Shown piece after piece: positions 34,393 to 42,569 of a stretch of 64,000 nucleotides of DNA. Source of the stretch: Clostridium sp. DSM 17811 (GTDB lineage Bacteria; Bacillota; Clostridia; Clostridiales; Clostridiaceae); the NCBI RefSeq assembly GCF_018861905.1, contig NZ_JAHLDU010000005.1, forward strand, positions 186,001-250,000, in the 5' to 3' direction. The position numbers and the translations under genes are program-made. Position 1 is the stretch's first letter. Each line of letters begins with the position of its first letter. The notes beneath the pieces were generated by a model. The model searched no databases and was not told the origin of the DNA. It saw nothing but the letters and a program-made list of their open reading frames with translations.

Positions 34393-35181
34393 ATGGATAT
34401 AATTAAGAAATTTTCATTAGAAGGTAAAGTTGCATTAGTTACAGGTGCATCATATGGTATTGGATTTGCTATTGCAAAGTCTTATAGTGAGGCAGGAGCA
34501 ACAATAGTGTTTAATGACATAAATCAAGAACTTGTGAATAAGGGAATAAAAGCTTATGCAGAAGAAGGTATAAAAGCTTTTGGATATGTATGTGATGTTA
34601 CAGATGAACAGATGGTAAATGAATTAGTTGAAAAAATAGAAAAAGAAGTTGGCGTAATTGATATCCTTGTAAATAATGCAGGAATAATTAAGCGTGTTGC
34701 AATGATTGATATGAAAGCGGCAGATTTTAGAAAGGTTATAGATGTAGATCTAAACGCACCATTTATAGTATCCAAAGCTGTAATACCTGCAATGATTAAA
34801 AAGGGACATGGTAAAATAATAAATATATGTTCAATGATGAGTGAACTAGGACGTGAAACCGTTTCAGCTTATGCGGCTGCAAAAGGTGGACTTAAGATGT
34901 TAACTAAAAACATTGCAGCTGAATATGGTGAATACAACATTCAATGTAATGGAATTGGACCCGGATATATAGCAACACCTCAAACTGCACCACTTAGAAC
35001 CCAGGGACATCCATTTAATAATTTTATCATAGGGAAAACTCCAGCTGCACGTTGGGGAACAACAGAAGATTTAGTAGGACCAGCTGTATTCCTCGCATCT
35101 GATGCATCAGATTTTGTAAATGGCCATGTGTTATATGTAGATGGTGGAATACTCGCTACTCTTGGAAAACAACCAGAATAA
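34393..35181 (+). CDS. SDR dehydrogenase, gluconate 5-dehydrogenase / DhuD / KduD type
   Basis: 262 residues from ATG 34393, with GAGGAGG just upstream; a longer reading from 34312 ignores that site. Cofactor motif TGASYGIG, NNAG at about residue 90, and catalytic YAAAK. The block ARWGTTEDLVGPAVFLASDAS and the ending YVDGGILATLGKQPE are strongly like enzymes labelled gluconate 5-dehydrogenase. Streptococcal DhuD, which reduces a diketo acid made from unsaturated uronates to 2-keto-3-deoxygluconate, is of this family. The RpiB-type isomerase next door favours the DhuD or KduD reaction over gluconate oxidation. Confidence 0.85.
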   Translation: MDIIKKFSLEGKVALVTGASYGIGFAIAKSYSEAGATIVFNDINQELVNKGIKAYAEEGIKAFGYVCDVTDEQMVNELVEKIEKEVGVIDILVNNAGIIKRVAMIDMKAADFRKVIDVDLNAPFIVSKAVIPAMIKKGHGKIINICSMMSELGRETVSAYAAAKGGLKMLTKNIAAEYGEYNIQCNGIGPGYIATPQTAPLRTQGHPFNNFIIGKTPAARWGTTEDLVGPAVFLASDASDFVNGHVLYVDGGILATLGKQPE

Positions 35182-35218
35182 GATAGTGTTTTCAATAGCC
35201 ATAATAGGGGGAATATAA

Positions 35219-35860
35219 ATGAAAATTGCTTTAATTAACGAGAATAGCCAAGCAGGAAAAAATGGGATCATATATGAATCATTAAAAAAAGTAGTGTTGC
35301 CAAAAGGCCATGAGGTATTTAATTATGGAATGTACAGCGCAGATGATGAGGCGCAATTAACATATGTTCAAAATGGTATTTTAGCAGCTATTCTTTTAAA
35401 TTCAGGAGCAGCTGATTATGTAATAACTGGATGTGGTACTGGCGAAGGAGCAATGCTAGCATGCAATTCATTTCCTGGAGTATTATGTGGTCATGTACAA
35501 GATCCTTCAGATGCATATATGTTTGCACAAGTTAATGATGGAAATGCTATCGCAATGCCTTTTGCTAAGGGATTTGGATGGGGAGCAGAATTAAATTTGG
35601 AAGACATATTCGGAAGATTATTCCAAGGCGAAAGCGGTAAGGGATATCCAAAAGAAAGAGTTGTTCCAGAACAAAGAAATAAAAAGATATTAGATGAAGT
35701 TAAAAAAGTAACATATAAAGATATGGCAACAATTTTAAAAGATATTGATCAAGATCTTTTAAAAGGCGCTATAGGCGGAGAAAAATTCAAAGAATATTTC
35801 TTTGATAATTGTAAATGTGAAGAAATGAAAGAAACAATTAAAAATATATTAGAAAAATAA
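35219..35860 (+). CDS. RpiB/LacAB-family isomerase (DhuI-like)
   Basis: 213 residues with AGGGGGA before the ATG. The N-terminal RpiB fold has the signature GCGTGEGAMLACN with the catalytic cysteine, and the extra C-terminal segment of the longer RpiB subgroup (about 150-213). Longer RpiB proteins beside this SDR type include DhuI, which isomerises 4-deoxy-L-threo-5-hexosulose uronate, the product of unsaturated uronate opening. Ribose-5-phosphate isomerase is the generic alternative. No lyase, 2-keto-3-deoxygluconate kinase or aldolase gene is nearby. Confidence 0.82.
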   Translation: MKIALINENSQAGKNGIIYESLKKVVLPKGHEVFNYGMYSADDEAQLTYVQNGILAAILLNSGAADYVITGCGTGEGAMLACNSFPGVLCGHVQDPSDAYMFAQVNDGNAIAMPFAKGFGWGAELNLEDIFGRLFQGESGKGYPKERVVPEQRNKKILDEVKKVTYKDMATILKDIDQDLLKGAIGGEKFKEYFFDNCKCEEMKETIKNILEK

Positions 35861-35883
35861 TATGTTTTAAATATGGAAAAACT

Positions 35884-35916
35884 AGAATCAGGTTTTATTA
35901 ATCTGGTTCTTCTTTT
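35884..35916 (+). terminator. Terminator after the isomerase gene
   Basis: AGAATCAG at 35884-35891 pairs with CTGGTTCT at 35903-35910 (one G-U pair), followed by a T-rich stretch. Confidence 0.7.
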
Positions 35917-35940
35917 ATGTCCGGGAGATGATTTAAAGGT

Positions 35941-35977
35941 AAAATCCACAACTAATTAATAAGTTGTGGGTTTTCTT
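35941..35977 (+). terminator. Second terminator after the isomerase gene
   Basis: AAAATCCACAACT at 35941-35953 pairs with AGTTGTGGGTTTT at 35962-35974 (one G-U pair), followed by CTT. Confidence 0.75.
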
Positions 35978-36084
35978 ATTGTGTATGGTTTGGGAGTATA
36001 ATTTAATGGAGAAAGTATCAAGTGCAGCTTGACAATGCCAAAACAGTTATAAAAATTATTGGATCAGGGTAAGGAGGGTGAGAT

Positions 36085-37182
36085 ATGAGTGAAAAAGCAA
36101 TTTTAGGCAAAAGTATTAGCTATTATCAGCGATTAGGCATTAATAAAGAAGTCGAAGCCTGGGAAGATGGAATGAGAAGCACTGGTGGTAGAGGTACATA
36201 CGAATGGTGGTATTTTGATGCTGAGTACTCAGATGGTACTAAAGTAGTTGTTATATTTTATACAAAAAATGGATTTGATGTAAGAGGTCTTGCAAATCCA
36301 ACGGCATCGCTTGAGATAACTTTTCCAAATGGGAAAAAGATATTAAAGCGTATTTCTGAGGGTAAGGGACAAAAGATTCGTGCTTCAAAGGAGGTATGTG
36401 ATGTATTAATTGGTCAAAGCAGTATTAAATATTTAAAAGGGAATTATTTAATACATTTTATAGATGGCGATGTTGAATATACTTGTACAATGAAACCTAA
36501 ATTACCAATGTGGCGCCCGGGAACAGGACATTGGTATTATGGAGAAAAACAGGAACATTATTTTGCATGGATTGTTGCACAACCATCTGCAGATATTAGT
36601 GCAACTTTAAAGAACAAAGGAGAAAAGTTTGAGTTAAATGGTTATGGATATCACGATCATAACTGGGGTAATATACATATGAGAAAACTCATGAATCATT
36701 GGTATTGGTGTCGTGCAAATATTGGTCCTTATACAATCATAGCGTGTGATATTATTACGCAAAAGAAATACGCCTATACTAGATTGCCAGTTATGATGAT
36801 AGCTAAGGATGGGATTATAGTAGATGATAATGAAGAAAAGACAGTAATTAAAAGATTGAATACTAAATATCACCAAATAACTAAAAAATTCATTGATAAT
36901 AACTTGACGTTTATACATCAAGAGGATAATGGAATTGAATATCAAATAGAATTTAAAAGAGAATATGATATTTTAGCTTTCAATATGCTTGATAGATTGG
37001 GAATTGCTCCAATAAGAAACTTTATAGTTAAAGCTTTGGGGGTCAATCCTACTTATATAAGATGTATTGGTGAAGTCAAATTAACGGTTGAAAAAAATGG
37101 AAATATAGAGGTTTTTCAGAAAGAAGGATTATGGGAGCAGATGTTTTTTGGCAGCAATAAAGATGCTATTATAGAAAATTAA
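36085..37182 (+). CDS. CrtC/AttH-like lipocalin-fold protein
   Basis: 365 residues with AAGGAGGGTG before ATG 36085. No signal peptide. The block YEWWYFDAEYSDGTKVVV near residue 35, WRPGTGHWYYG at about 150 and GYGYHDHNWG at about 190 are typical of the hydroxyneurosporene hydratase (CrtC)/AttH group of twin-lipocalin proteins. The known members hydrate carotenoids or shape polyketides. No carotenoid genes are seen here, so the substrate is unknown; a hydrophobic ligand is likely. A TetR regulator follows. Confidence 0.72.
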   Translation: MSEKAILGKSISYYQRLGINKEVEAWEDGMRSTGGRGTYEWWYFDAEYSDGTKVVVIFYTKNGFDVRGLANPTASLEITFPNGKKILKRISEGKGQKIRASKEVCDVLIGQSSIKYLKGNYLIHFIDGDVEYTCTMKPKLPMWRPGTGHWYYGEKQEHYFAWIVAQPSADISATLKNKGEKFELNGYGYHDHNWGNIHMRKLMNHWYWCRANIGPYTIIACDIITQKKYAYTRLPVMMIAKDGIIVDDNEEKTVIKRLNTKYHQITKKFIDNNLTFIHQEDNGIEYQIEFKREYDILAFNMLDRLGIAPIRNFIVKALGVNPTYIRCIGEVKLTVEKNGNIEVFQKEGLWEQMFFGSNKDAIIEN

Positions 37183-37292
37183 AACTCTTTAATTTTGGAT
37201 AAAGTTATTAAGAAAGTTTGTTGGTTATTTCATTCTTTTTTTACTGTAAAACTTTAAAATGTATTAAATTATACTAATAGTCGACAAAAAGC

Positions 37293-37320
37293 TTGACATA
37301 TTATTACTATTATATATAAT
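37293..37320 (+). promoter_or_regulatory. Promoter of the TetR gene
   Basis: TTGACA at 37293-37298, 16 bp spacer, perfect TATAAT at 37315-37320. Confidence 0.75.
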
Positions 37321-37328
37321 TAAAACAT

Positions 37329-37342
37329 CGAGTATAAACTCG
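37329..37342. promoter_or_regulatory. Candidate TetR operator
   Basis: Inverted repeat CGAGT-ATAA-ACTCG just downstream of the TATAAT box, well placed for repression of the tetR gene. Confidence 0.5.
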
Positions 37343-37405
37343 GAAAATTGTAAGTATATAAAAGATGTACATTAATTTAACAACTTATATAAAAGGTGGC
37401 TTAAT

Positions 37406-37996
37406 ATGAGACAAACATTAATAAGTCGTAAGGATAGTGTAGTTATAACAACTGTAGAAATTATAAGTGAACTTGGTATACAAGGTTTGACAAGCAAAGA
37501 AATTGCAAAACGAGAAAAAATATCAGAAGGAACTTTATTTAGCCATTTTAAAAATATGAATGAAATTATTTTAGCTGTTTTAAAGTATCATACGGAACTT
37601 GATGCATCTATTATTGAAACGGTAGAGAAGAAAAATTTATCATCCATTGAAGCTATAAGGCTTTTTGCTTCTATTTATTCTGAAAACTATGAGAATTATC
37701 CAGAAAGTACATGTCTTATAAATATTTCAGGTATGTTGTTGCACCAGGGAGAACTAGTTAAGAAAGAGGCTGAAATAATAGATAAAAGAATAATTTATTT
37801 TAGAATACTTATGGAAAAAGCACAAAAATCTGACAATTTGAACCCCGTGATAGATAGTAGAATTTTAACAGATTTAATGATAGGTTCCTTTTTAGCTATT
37901 GTATATCGATGGAGAAAAAGCGACTATAAATTTAAATTTAAAGAACAGGTACTAAGTACCCTTGACGTTTTTCTAGAAGCATTTAAAAAATATTAA
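37406..37996 (+). CDS. TetR-family transcriptional regulator
   Basis: 196 residues with AGGTGG before ATG 37406. The N-terminal helix-turn-helix (about 8-54) reads IISELGIQGLTSKEIAKREK then ISEGTLFSHFKNMNEII, which is clear TetR type. The C-terminal ligand domain is not assignable. The inverted repeat at 37329-37342 is the likely self-operator. Possible targets are the CrtC-like gene upstream or the signalling cluster downstream. Confidence 0.88.
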   Translation: MRQTLISRKDSVVITTVEIISELGIQGLTSKEIAKREKISEGTLFSHFKNMNEIILAVLKYHTELDASIIETVEKKNLSSIEAIRLFASIYSENYENYPESTCLINISGMLLHQGELVKKEAEIIDKRIIYFRILMEKAQKSDNLNPVIDSRILTDLMIGSFLAIVYRWRKSDYKFKFKEQVLSTLDVFLEAFKKY

Positions 37997-38085
37997 TTCA
38001 TCGAAGGGAGATTCAAAATTAATGACTTCAAAAATATTATTAAAACGAAACAAATGAATGTGTAATTAGAAGAAGGAAGGGGATA

Positions 38086-39681
38086 TTGATTAATATAAAA
38101 TATAAGCAGGATAATTACTTGGGTAAAGAACGTATGGCTGCAATTTTAACTTGCATTGGAGATGGTGTCATTTCCACTGATAATAATGAAATTATTGATT
38201 TTATGAATGATGTGGCTGAATTTATTACAGGATGGAAAGTATATGAAGCAAGAGGGAAAAAATTTAATGAAGTGGTTAATTTAGTTGATATCGAAAATAA
38301 TGAGCCAATGAGAAGTCCAGTGGAATTAGCATTACAGTTAGGTACTTCAGTTGGACTTAGAAATCGAACTGTTCTTATAGCGAAAGATGGAACAAAAAAA
38401 TATTTATCCGCAAGTTGTTCACCTATAAAGCTTTCGCAAGGTAAGGTTTCAGGAGCTGTAATGATATTTCGTGATATTACAAGAATCATGAAAATAGAAG
38501 TGGAATTGAAAAAATCTAAAGAAGAAGCTGAAGCGGCTAACAAAGCAAAAAGTGAATTTTTGGCAAATATAAGTCATGAAATTCGAACACCGCTTAATGG
38601 AATTACAGGGATGCTTGATTTAGCACTTTCTACGGACAGTGATAATGAACAAAGTGGATATATTAAAACAGCACAGAAATGCACTAAAAACTTGCTTAAG
38701 ATTATTGAAGATATACTTGATTTTTCTAGTATAGAAGTTGGTAAACTTGCAATAGAAACAATTAGATTCGATTTTATAGAACTCATAGGAGAAGTAATCA
38801 AAGTGCATTCATTTTTAGCAGCAGAAAAAGGCTTGAAACTTAATTTAGAATATTCCTCTCCAATAAAAAAATATCTAACTGGTGATCCTAATAGACTGAG
38901 ACAAGTATTAAATAATTTGATATATAATGCTATTAAATTTACGAATAAGGGAGAAGTATGTCTTAGAATTGATAAACTTTCTCATAGAAAAGGTAATATA
39001 GAAATACAATTTACGGTTACGGATACTGGTATTGGTATTGCTGAAGATAAAAAAGAAAAATTATTTAAAAGTTTTAGTCAAGTTGATGGTTCTTTTTCAA
39101 GGAAATATGGTGGAAATGGTCTAGGCCTAGCCATTTCTAAAGAACTTGTTGAAATGATGGGTGGCAAAATATGGTTCGAAAGTAAAGAAGGCAAGGGAAG
39201 TGATTTCTGTTTTATTATTGATTATAAAATTGGAAGTAAACAAGATGAAAAATTCCCAATCGAATTAAAGTTAAATAAAGTCACTCATGAGGATGAATTT
39301 TTAGAAGTTCCGTACAATAAATTTAAGGTTAGTGCTAATGGTAATTTTGTCGTATCATCTGATGAACATATTCAGCTTATGCAGGGAGATTTGGAGCAAC
39401 TTAAAGAAATACATATATCTATGGATAAAGTAAATCAACTATTACAAGTTAAAAATCTAATTTTTATTGAGAAAGAATCTCATCAAATTAAAGTTTTGTC
39501 AAATAGAATAGGGGCAGAATCTTTAAAAACTATAGCTTTTAAAATAGAGCTTGCTGCTAGAAAAGGTGATGGTGTGAAAGTTGAAAACTTAGTGAACAAA
39601 TTAAATGATGAGTATCAGATAATTAACAAGATAATGATTAAATTTATGGGAGATAAAAATAATGAGAATTCTAATAGTTGA
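38086..39681 (+). CDS. PAS histidine kinase with C-terminal Hpt-like domain
   Basis: 531 residues from TTG 38086, behind AAGGAAGGGG; the first ATG would be codon 17. Cytoplasmic: no membrane helix. PAS domain at about 12-135, coiled linker, HisKA with H164 in FLANISHEIRTPLNG, HATPase to about 382 (TDTGIGI, GNGLGLAI). Residues 425-520 look like a histidine phosphotransfer domain with H466 (SHQIKVLSNRIGAESL, then ELAARKGD). Hybrid kinases normally have a receiver between these parts; here receivers are encoded separately by the next two genes. This suggests a split phosphorelay feeding the chemosensory proteins. Confidence 0.85.
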   Translation: MINIKYKQDNYLGKERMAAILTCIGDGVISTDNNEIIDFMNDVAEFITGWKVYEARGKKFNEVVNLVDIENNEPMRSPVELALQLGTSVGLRNRTVLIAKDGTKKYLSASCSPIKLSQGKVSGAVMIFRDITRIMKIEVELKKSKEEAEAANKAKSEFLANISHEIRTPLNGITGMLDLALSTDSDNEQSGYIKTAQKCTKNLLKIIEDILDFSSIEVGKLAIETIRFDFIELIGEVIKVHSFLAAEKGLKLNLEYSSPIKKYLTGDPNRLRQVLNNLIYNAIKFTNKGEVCLRIDKLSHRKGNIEIQFTVTDTGIGIAEDKKEKLFKSFSQVDGSFSRKYGGNGLGLAISKELVEMMGGKIWFESKEGKGSDFCFIIDYKIGSKQDEKFPIELKLNKVTHEDEFLEVPYNKFKVSANGNFVVSSDEHIQLMQGDLEQLKEIHISMDKVNQLLQVKNLIFIEKESHQIKVLSNRIGAESLKTIAFKIELAARKGDGVKVENLVNKLNDEYQIINKIMIKFMGDKNNENSNS

Positions 39682-40054
39682 AGATGACGAAGCAAGTGGA
39701 ATGTTTTTACAAAAGGCTCTTTCTAAGTATGGAGATTGTGATATAACCGTTGATGGTATGGAAACTTTAGAAGCATATTTAATAGCCTTACAAGAAGGTA
39801 TGCCATACGATTTAATCAGTTTAGATATAATGATACCTAAGGTAAATGGGGTCAAAGTTTTAAACTCCATACGTGAAATGGAGAGAAAAAAAAGAGTGAA
39901 AAAAAATCAACGGGTAAAAGTAATGGTAATAACTGCACTATCTGAGACTCAATTTGTAACTGATTCTTTAACAGAGGGGTATGATATTTACATTGAAAAA
40001 CCGGTATATAAAAAGGATCTAGAGATAGCTATGAAGAAGCTTGGATTAGTTTAA
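39662..40054 (+). CDS. Single-domain response regulator
   Basis: 130 residues; the ATG overlaps the kinase end by 20 bases. Receiver only: E7-D8-D9, phospho-acceptor D55 in ISLDIMIP, conserved K in IEKPV. A short insertion (KKRVKKNQR) precedes the fourth strand. With no output domain, it probably shuttles phosphate between the kinase's HisKA and Hpt-like parts. Confidence 0.88.
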   Translation: MRILIVEDDEASGMFLQKALSKYGDCDITVDGMETLEAYLIALQEGMPYDLISLDIMIPKVNGVKVLNSIREMERKKRVKKNQRVKVMVITALSETQFVTDSLTEGYDIYIEKPVYKKDLEIAMKKLGLV

Positions 40055-40076
40055 TAATTTTTAGGGGGAGATAGAT

Positions 40077-40433
40077 TTGGTTAAACGTGTTTTGATTACT
40101 GACGACGCATTATTTATAAGGGTAGCATTAAAAAATATACTTGAAAAGAATGGTTTTGTAGTAGTTGGAGAGGCAGAAAATGGATTTAGCGCTATTGAAA
40201 AATACAAACTTCTTAAACCTGATATAGTAACTCTTGATATTACAATGCCAGTAATGGGTGGACTTGATGCATTAAAGCATATAAGGGCTTTTGATAAAAA
40301 TGCAAAAGTTTTGATGATTTCTTCAATGGGACAAGAATCAGTTGTGAGAGAAGCTGTGATTTCGGGTGCATTAGGATTTTTGATAAAACCATTTAATGAA
40401 GAAACAATAGTAAAATCTTTGAGTAAATTATAA
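40077..40433 (+). CDS. cheY: CheY-like response regulator
   Basis: 118 residues from TTG 40077 behind GGGGGAG. Receiver only: D9-D10, phospho-acceptor D54 in VTLDITMPVMGG, MISSMGQES and IKPFNEE. It is more like standard CheY than the preceding receiver. It directly precedes cheA and is its probable phosphate acceptor, acting on a flagellar switch or another output outside the window. Confidence 0.88.
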   Translation: MVKRVLITDDALFIRVALKNILEKNGFVVVGEAENGFSAIEKYKLLKPDIVTLDITMPVMGGLDALKHIRAFDKNAKVLMISSMGQESVVREAVISGALGFLIKPFNEETIVKSLSKL

Positions 40434-40458
40434 TAGTTTAATAAGGGAGGTTACAAAT

Positions 40459-42546
40459 ATGTCTGATAATGAAATCACTAGAGAGCCAATGCTAGAAATA
40501 TATCTTTTCGAAGCAACACAATTAATGGAACAACTTGAAGAAATAAGTATTGAATGTGAAAAAAGTGAAAATCTTAGTACAGAAGCGATAAATGAGATAT
40601 TTAGAATAATGCATACTATAAAAGGCTCATCAGCAATGATGATGTTTAATGATATTGCTGTTCTAGCCCATTCACTGGAGGACTTATTTTATTTTATAAG
40701 AGAAAATAAAGATGTAACTATAGACTTTGCATGCTTATTTGACTTGGTGCTTTCTGGGATTGATTTTATCAAAGAGGAAGTTGCAAAAATTGAAAACAAT
40801 GAAGAAGCAAATGGATCAAGTGAGTCGCTTGTGCTAAGAGGTTCAAAGATTCTTGAAGTTATGAAAGAATCTAGTGGAGTAATCGTAAAGAACGATAATT
40901 TAGAAGTAGGGGAAGATACTAAGTATCAGATAGATTCCTATCCGAATTCAAGTATAGAAGTTAACCAAAAGTATATTGCAAGAATTTTTTACGAAGACGG
41001 TTGCGAGATGGAGAATGTAAGAGCTTACACTGTAGTTCACAATCTTAAAAATGTAGTTAGTGAGATGTATCATATCCCTGAAGATATCATAGAAAATAGC
41101 AATAGTGTTCAAAACATAAGAAAAAATGGTTTTTTAATGGGATTTGCTACAAATCTAGAAAAAGAAAAAATCGAAGAAAAGTTTGATGAAATTATTTTTT
41201 CAAGGGAAATAGAATTGTTACAAGTAGATGAGTACCCAGAAGAAATTAAAGCTATAAAAGATAATCATGGAGTTGTGGTTGAAGAAACAACAGCTAAAAA
41301 GGATAAAAAAGTAATTAATCTTGAAGATCCGTTAGATAAGGTGGAAATACATAAAGAAGTGGCTGAACCTATAGCTAAAAGTGGAAAGCAACAAAGTATT
41401 ATAAGTGTAAATATTTCGAAATTGGACATGCTCTTAGATTTAGTAGGTGAAATTGTGATTTCAGAGGCGATGGTTGCAAAAAATCCGGATTTAGAGGGAC
41501 TGACCTTGGATAACTTTAATAAAGCAGCAAGGCAACTAGGAAAACTCACTAATGAATTACAGGATATAGTAATGTCTATACGAATGATACCAGTATCTAT
41601 GACTTTTCACAAGATGAATAGAATTGTTAGAGATATGAGTAAAAAGCTAGATAAAGAGGTTGAACTTGAGATTATTGGTGAAGAAACTGAGGTTGATAAA
41701 AATATTATCGATCATATTTCAGACCCTTTGATGCACCTTGTGAGGAATTCTTTAGATCATGGAATAGAAGAAAAAGAGGAGAGGCTAGCTTCTGGTAAAC
41801 CAGAAATGGGAAAGATTACTTTGGAGGCGAAAAATGCTGGCGGTGATGTGTTTATAATCGTTAGCGACGATGGGAAAGGTTTAGACAAAAGAAAAATATA
41901 TGATAAGGCAAAACTTCAAGGATTAGTTAGTAAAGCTGAGGAAGAATTAACAGATAAAGAAATCTTCTCATTCATTTTATTGCCTGGATTCTCTACAAAT
42001 GAAAATGTTACAGAGTACTCCGGCCGAGGGGTTGGAATGGATGTAGTTAAAAAAAATATTGATGATATAGGTGGATCTATATCTATTGAAAGTGAAAAAG
42101 GAAAGGGCAGTGAAATATCTATTAAAATCCCTTTAACTTTGGCTATAATAGATGGATTAGAGGTAGCTGTTGGGAAATCAAAATATACGATCCCTATTAC
42201 AGCGATTCGGGAATCTTTTAAGCCAAAAGAAAATGAAGTGATTTCGGATAGCGCGGGAAATGAAATGATAATGATACGTGGTGAAGCCTATTCAATATAT
42301 AGACTTCATAAAATATTTAATATCGATACTAATGTAACCACTTCAAATGAAGGCATAATGATTTTAGTAGAAGATAATACAAAGACAGCATGTTTATTTG
42401 TAGATTCTTTAATAGGACAACAACAAGTAGTAGTAAAGGCGTTACCGACTTATATTAAGAAAGCTAAAGGCATAGCTGGATGTACCATACTTGGAGATGG
42501 TAATATCAGTCTTATTTTAGATGTGAATGGTATTTTAGAAATATAA
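40459..42546 (+). CDS. cheA: Chemotaxis histidine kinase CheA
   Basis: 695 residues with GGGAGG before ATG 40459. P1 Hpt domain with H52 in IMHTIKGSSAMM; a P2-like receiver-binding domain (about 170-265); P3 dimer helices (about 315-385); P4 ATPase with HLVRNSLDHGIE, SDDGKGLD and SGRGVGMDVV; P5 CheW-like domain (about 560-695). A complete CheA. It would join the three receptors and CheW encoded downstream in the same direction. Confidence 0.95.
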   Translation: MSDNEITREPMLEIYLFEATQLMEQLEEISIECEKSENLSTEAINEIFRIMHTIKGSSAMMMFNDIAVLAHSLEDLFYFIRENKDVTIDFACLFDLVLSGIDFIKEEVAKIENNEEANGSSESLVLRGSKILEVMKESSGVIVKNDNLEVGEDTKYQIDSYPNSSIEVNQKYIARIFYEDGCEMENVRAYTVVHNLKNVVSEMYHIPEDIIENSNSVQNIRKNGFLMGFATNLEKEKIEEKFDEIIFSREIELLQVDEYPEEIKAIKDNHGVVVEETTAKKDKKVINLEDPLDKVEIHKEVAEPIAKSGKQQSIISVNISKLDMLLDLVGEIVISEAMVAKNPDLEGLTLDNFNKAARQLGKLTNELQDIVMSIRMIPVSMTFHKMNRIVRDMSKKLDKEVELEIIGEETEVDKNIIDHISDPLMHLVRNSLDHGIEEKEERLASGKPEMGKITLEAKNAGGDVFIIVSDDGKGLDKRKIYDKAKLQGLVSKAEEELTDKEIFSFILLPGFSTNENVTEYSGRGVGMDVVKKNIDDIGGSISIESEKGKGSEISIKIPLTLAIIDGLEVAVGKSKYTIPITAIRESFKPKENEVISDSAGNEMIMIRGEAYSIYRLHKIFNIDTNVTTSNEGIMILVEDNTKTACLFVDSLIGQQQVVVKALPTYIKKAKGIAGCTILGDGNISLILDVNGILEI

Positions 42547-42569
42547 ACTAATTAAAGGGGGCTTTTAAA

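Noticed and set aside
38022-38057. 11-codon reading frame behind AAGGGAG before the PAS kinase
   Set aside because: Too short to support; no attenuator-like structure or codon bias was seen to suggest a leader peptide.
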